A stretch of DNA of 33,596 nt from the NCBI RefSeq assembly GCF_900115595.1, contig NZ_FOXA01000029.1, positions 1-33,596 of the forward strand, read 5' to 3'. Position 1 is the first letter of the stretch. Each line of letters starts with the position of its first letter. The stretch is from Tranquillimonas alkanivorans. Its GTDB lineage: Bacteria > Pseudomonadota > Alphaproteobacteria > Rhodobacterales > Rhodobacteraceae. Under the pieces are notes generated by a model. That model had not been told where the DNA came from. It ran no database searches and was given only the letters and a program-made list of their open reading frames with translations. Below, in pieces: positions 30,965 through 33,596 of this stretch. A program made the position numbers and the translations under genes.

Positions 30965-30985
30965 GTGGTGCGCTTTCTGCACCAC
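30965..30985. promoter_or_regulatory. LysR-type operator in divergent spacer
   Basis: GTGGTGC (30965-30971) and GCACCAC (30979-30985) form a perfect 7-bp dyad with a seven-base spacer, and contain the T-N11-A pattern of LysR-type boxes. It lies 17 bases before the LysR start and about 117 bases upstream of the binding-protein start, as expected for an autoregulatory and activating site. Confidence 0.6.
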
Positions 30986-31002
30986 CCGACGGAGCCGAGG
31001 AC

Positions 31003-31911
31003 GTGATCCATTCCATCTTCCTGAAATACTTCGACGAAGTGGCTCGGCAGAAATCGATCCGGAAGGCGGCCTTGGTGCTGAACGTTTCCTCTACGTCGGT
31101 CAACCGGAAGATCCTGAGCGTAGAAAGCAGGCTCGGAGTTGCACTTTTTGATCGAACTTCAGAGGGCGTCGAACTAACAGCGGTGGGCGAAATACTGCTG
31201 GAGCACTGTCGCAAGACGCTCCACGACTACGAACGGGCAAGGGTGCTGATCGACGATATCCGCGACCTGCGCACGGGCCACATCAACATCTTCACGATCG
31301 ACTCGATAGCGGTTGGCTGCCTGCCCCGCGCCATGAGTCAGTTCAGCGAGACGTTTCCCGACATCTCCATTTCCGTCACCACCACTCAGCCGGAAGACGT
31401 GGTGCAGGCAATCACCTCGGGTGAAGCCGACATCGGTATCGCCTTCACCTTCACAACGCACCCCGACGTACGGATGCTCTCCGAAAAGTCCGCTCCCTTT
31501 GGGATCATCCTGCCGCCCGACCATCCGCTGGCCAATCGGGCAAGCGTGACCGTGGACGACATCGCGACCTATCGGCTGGTGCGGACGATCGACGCGCGCG
31601 GGCGCAACTCAATCATTGACCAGGCCATCAACTCGCTGGCCTCGCCGTTGTCCACACACATCTTCACCAATACGCTTGTTCTTGCAAAGGAGATGATCCT
31701 CGCAGGCCAAGGTATCGGCCTTTATACGAAGATTGGCTTCTATGAAGAAGTCGAGCGCGGCGATCTGCGGTTCGTGCCACTTATCCAAGAAACACTGAAC
31801 AACGTCCGCATCGGGGTCATGGTCTCCGCCAATGCCGTGATCGACCCGGCGAAGCGACTGATGTGCGACGCCGTCGGGCGCGAGATGAGCCGGATGCGGC
31901 TCGACTCGTGA
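31003..31911 (+). CDS. LysR-family transcriptional regulator
   Basis: A 302-residue regulator with the N-terminal winged helix (FLKYFDEVARQKSIRKAALV, VSSTSVNRKILSVESRLG, FDRTSEGVELTAVGEILL) and a C-terminal ligand-binding domain of two lobes (SITVTTTQPEDVVQAI-type region, ADIGIAFTF, FVPLIQETLNNVRIGVMVSA). The start is GTG 31003 with GGAG nine bases upstream. It is divergent from the ten-gene catabolic operon and is its probable regulator, responding to the substrate or an intermediate. A dyad with T-N11-A lies in between. Confidence 0.92.
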   Translation: MIHSIFLKYFDEVARQKSIRKAALVLNVSSTSVNRKILSVESRLGVALFDRTSEGVELTAVGEILLEHCRKTLHDYERARVLIDDIRDLRTGHINIFTIDSIAVGCLPRAMSQFSETFPDISISVTTTQPEDVVQAITSGEADIGIAFTFTTHPDVRMLSEKSAPFGIILPPDHPLANRASVTVDDIATYRLVRTIDARGRNSIIDQAINSLASPLSTHIFTNTLVLAKEMILAGQGIGLYTKIGFYEEVERGDLRFVPLIQETLNNVRIGVMVSANAVIDPAKRLMCDAVGREMSRMRLDS

Positions 31912-32012
31912 GCGACACTGCGCGGACACACCGCTCCTGACTTGGATCCAATATACCGGCAGTTACGCCCGAGAGCCTCATTCCATCTCACTGATGCTCG
32001 CTGACGTCGGCT

Positions 32013-32375
32013 TGAACCGCACCGGGTCTGCCAGAGGCTCCAACTCTTGAGTAGACTGGAGCCATCATGAGCAAGACGACAAACAAGTTTTCCCCGGAAG
32101 TTCACGACCGAGCAGTCCGGATGGTCCTCGACAATCACGGCGGGCACTGTTCTCGCTGGCAGGCGATCGTGTCCATCGCAGCCAAGATCGGTTGTTCGGC
32201 GAACACCCTTAACGAATGGGTCAAGAAGGCCGAGGTGGACAGCGGGCAGCGCGGCGGCATCTCGAGCGATTGGCGGAGAAGATGAAGGCGCTCGAACGGT
32301 AGAACCGGGAGCTGCGCCAGGCGAACGAAATTCTCCGCAAGGCGTCAGCATATTTTGCCATAGCGGAGCTTGTCT
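32013..32375 (+). mobile_element. IS3-family remnant with left terminal repeat
   Basis: TGAACCGCACCGGGTCTGCC at 32013 has the look of an IS3-family left end, and a decayed OrfA starts at 32067. OrfB is missing; after about 32375 the sequence no longer resembles an insertion sequence, and no right end is visible. It differs in sequence from the IS3 element at the start of the window. Confidence 0.65.
32067..32375 (+). pseudogene. IS3-family transposase OrfA, decayed
   Basis: ATG 32067 opens [20 protein letters not shown] with the helix-turn-helix [20 protein letters not shown], typical of one IS3 OrfA group. At about 32267 a frameshift ends this frame early (DWRRR, stop 32283-32285), while the true continuation (AEKMKALER) goes on in another frame, is stopped by a TAG at 32300-32302, then continues as [19 protein letters not shown]. 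With a frameshift, a nonsense codon and no OrfB, it is non-functional. Confidence 0.75.
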
Positions 32376-32503
32376 TATGGAATCGCCGGCTCCTGAGGCA
32401 GAAGGGAGCCGCTGCCCGCGGGGACGCCCTGAGCTGGTCACGATAACCAGGGTGCGCTTATCGGAACTGTGGTCGGAGGCGTCGTGGCGCTGCGGGGAGG
32501 GAC

Positions 32504-32692
32504 CTACTGATCCATCCAGTCCCAAGGCTCCGGCTTCGGCGGCTCCAACTCCAATCCCTCCGGCATTTCCACGCCGTGCTTCTCCAGCCAGTCGCGAACC
32601 TCACCCCACACTTCGGCGGGGCCGTGGGTCCGTGCAGAGAGAACTTCTTCCAACCGCTTCTTGAGATCATGGGGGACAGTGTAAGGCCACAT
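32504..32692 (-). CDS. Small acidic hypothetical protein, 62 aa
   Basis: Starts MWPYTVPHDLKKRLEEVLSA and ends PKPEPWDWMDQ. It has a helical first half and a Pro/Trp/acidic tail. No family recognised. The start at 32692 has only a weak GAGA upstream, and a longer frame reaches to 32869 with less protein-like sequence. It is divergent from the gene at 32944, with a 251-base AT-containing spacer between, so it may be the antitoxin- or regulator-sized partner of that locus. This pairing is inference. Confidence 0.35.
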   Translation of the reverse strand: MWPYTVPHDLKKRLEEVLSARTHGPAEVWGEVRDWLEKHGVEMPEGLELEPPKPEPWDWMDQ

Positions 32693-32895
32693 GTCTCGGC
32701 ACGTAGGCACTTCAGGCGCTCTGTCCACACCCGCGCCGATCGCCCCGATAACGGGCTTTAACGGGAGGCCTTGCGGAACGCCGATGCTTGTACGCTCGGC
32801 GAGCGCACAAGGGGGGCGACGTGAGGCCGGGACCAGCCCGCAGCGCTCACCAGAAGCGCGCGACTTCACTAATAGGTTTGCTTTCGTGCATTAGT

Positions 32896-32939
32896 GATAA
32901 TAAATCGCACTGGTGTAATCAACTCAAACTGGAGAGTGG
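32896..32939 (+). promoter_or_regulatory. Likely -10 region and ribosome site of the last gene
   Basis: TGATAATAAAT around 32895-32905 is an AT-rich -10-like sequence in otherwise GC-rich DNA. GGAGAG at 32931-32936 precedes ATG 32944 by about eight bases. No convincing -35 box is seen, so the promoter could be an extended -10 type. Confidence 0.4.
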
Positions 32940-32943
32940 TTCA

Positions 32944-33596
32944 ATGACTGGCATGGAACGACTGAAAGGCCTCAAGCTGACGGCGGCTCAAGCGAGCTAT
33001 CTTCTCGAACTCTCTCCGGAGCTCATCATGGAGGCAGCAAGGGGCGAGGAGACGCCGCAATGGCTGGACTATTGCCTGACCGGCATGGAGACCGAGTACG
33101 AAGAAGACCCAGAGGCATTCGCGTATCTGCGGCTCGGGATGGAGTTCACCGGAAGCTCTTGGTCCGCACAGACCGTCCGTGCGACCGTGCCAGTGCTGAT
33201 CGAACAGGCGCGCAAGGGACAGATTCTGAGCTATCGCGATCTGGATGGTGAACTGCATCGCCGCGATCCCAGCCGGACTCCGACGGGAACCTTGCCGAAA
33301 CTGTCGAAGCCGCTGGGCCTTCTGGGCGACGTCGTGGACCATGTGCGGCGGGAGGCGCGGGACCCCAGCTCTCGGGTTCCCGAAACCTACGCCGACCTCC
33401 CGCCGCTCGAGGTCCTCGTCGTGCGTGGAAGCACGGGGCTGCCTGGGAAGGGAGCGGACGTCTTCCTCACCAACTACCTAAGGGACAGAGGGGAGAGCGA
33501 CGTCGAGGAACGGATGATCCTCGAGCGGAAGGCGCTCTACCGGAAGGCCCAAGCCGACGTCTTCGCGCATGAGGACTGGGACATCCTCCTCGAGCT
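32944..33596 (+). CDS. Unknown protein, HNH-associated-like domain, runs off window
   Basis: The visible 217 residues start MTGMERLKGLKLTAAQASYL with a helical N-terminal region. A later segment (RKGQILSYRDLDGELHRRDP, GLLGDVVDHVRREARDPSSR, LPPLEVLVVRGSTGLPGKGA) resembles a domain often found fused N-terminal to HNH endonucleases, where the consensus runs like 'lvvnkxtglPgxG'. The family name is not certain. The C-terminal part ends in a helix with HEDWDILLEL. A displaced copy of the C-terminus at 12125-12265 predicts that the protein ends about ten residues beyond the window (VEKTGGPGA) and is followed at once by a gene starting MTRARVRLHR. Strong GGAG and an AT-rich promoter-like stretch support the start. 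Confidence 0.55.
   Translation, partial: MTGMERLKGLKLTAAQASYLLELSPELIMEAARGEETPQWLDYCLTGMETEYEEDPEAFAYLRLGMEFTGSSWSAQTVRATVPVLIEQARKGQILSYRDLDGELHRRDPSRTPTGTLPKLSKPLGLLGDVVDHVRREARDPSSRVPETYADLPPLEVLVVRGSTGLPGKGADVFLTNYLRDRGESDVEERMILERKALYRKAQADVFAHEDWDILLE
33486..33596 (+). repeat. 111-bp direct repeat, copy 2
   Basis: Matches 12124-12234 with a single mismatch (C at 33501). Here the repeat is part of a continuous gene (32944 onward), so this is likely the original and the copy at 12124 is the derived fragment. The repeat continues past the window end by an unknown length. Confidence 0.95.

Noticed and set aside
32377-32503. IS3 OrfB remnant after the decayed OrfA
   Set aside because: No DDE-type motif or coding similarity remains in any frame.

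Overview
The window reads as high-GC alphaproteobacterial DNA, most like the Rhodobacteraceae/Roseobacter group (inference from codon bias, protein flavour, a Tat-dependent periplasmic binding protein and strong AGGAG-type ribosome sites). About the first 21.3 kb is an accessory, mobile-element-rich region. The last 12 kb holds a coherent catabolic operon that ends in more insertion-sequence debris and a second accessory locus.

Region 1 (1-5.5 kb): a left-truncated IS3-family element (OrfA/OrfB with an A6G frameshift site) lies against the 3' end of a tyrosine recombinase gene. That gene follows a second, larger tyrosine recombinase and a 77-residue helix-turn-helix protein, giving a two-recombinase mobility module. 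Region 2 (5.7-10.3 kb): a DUF3987-type protein with a degenerate P-loop, two small unknowns, a PemK/MazF-like protein, a decayed small gene and a Cys/His/Asp transglutaminase-like protein, all on the minus strand. Many of these genes have unusually long GC-rich perfect inverted repeats in their 5' leaders. Region 3 (10.3-16.2 kb): an IS256-family remnant, a possible AP2-like small protein, a PLD-type nuclease domain cut off and joined to a fragment of another gene, a pair of overlapping membrane-protein genes, a DUF6946-like protein with a PD-(D/E)xK-like pattern, a frameshifted gene and a small unknown.

Region 4 (16.3-19.2 kb): a tight plus-strand operon with its own promoter and operator-like dyad. 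It encodes a DUF4258-like small protein, a uracil-DNA-glycosylase-like protein, a helix-turn-helix protein of unknown family and a second, different UDG-like protein. I regard this as the best candidate for an undescribed system, probably nucleic-acid-directed and possibly defensive. Region 5 (19.2-21.3 kb): one unknown gene, an AT-rich patch with five 21-bp iteron-like direct repeats, a six-segment membrane protein broken by two frameshifts, and an Xre-type regulator behind an 18-bp palindrome.

Region 6 (21.6-31.9 kb): a ten-gene minus-strand operon divergent from a LysR regulator. The order is binding protein, ATPase and permease (NitT/TauT-type ABC importer), FAD oxidoreductase, CaiB-type CoA transferase, crotonase, 7Fe ferredoxin, DHDPS/NAL-family lyase, aldehyde dehydrogenase and a CMP/dCMP-type deaminase. 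Together they suggest import of an organic acid, activation to a CoA ester, dehydrogenation and hydration, lyase cleavage and oxidation of an aldehyde. The substrate cannot be named from sequence.

Region 7 (32.0-33.6 kb): an IS3-family OrfA remnant, a small acidic protein and an incomplete gene. The last 111 bases of the window repeat 12124-12234 almost exactly, showing that a piece of this last gene was copied or moved beside the truncated PLD gene. I saw no rRNA, convincing tRNA or CRISPR array.
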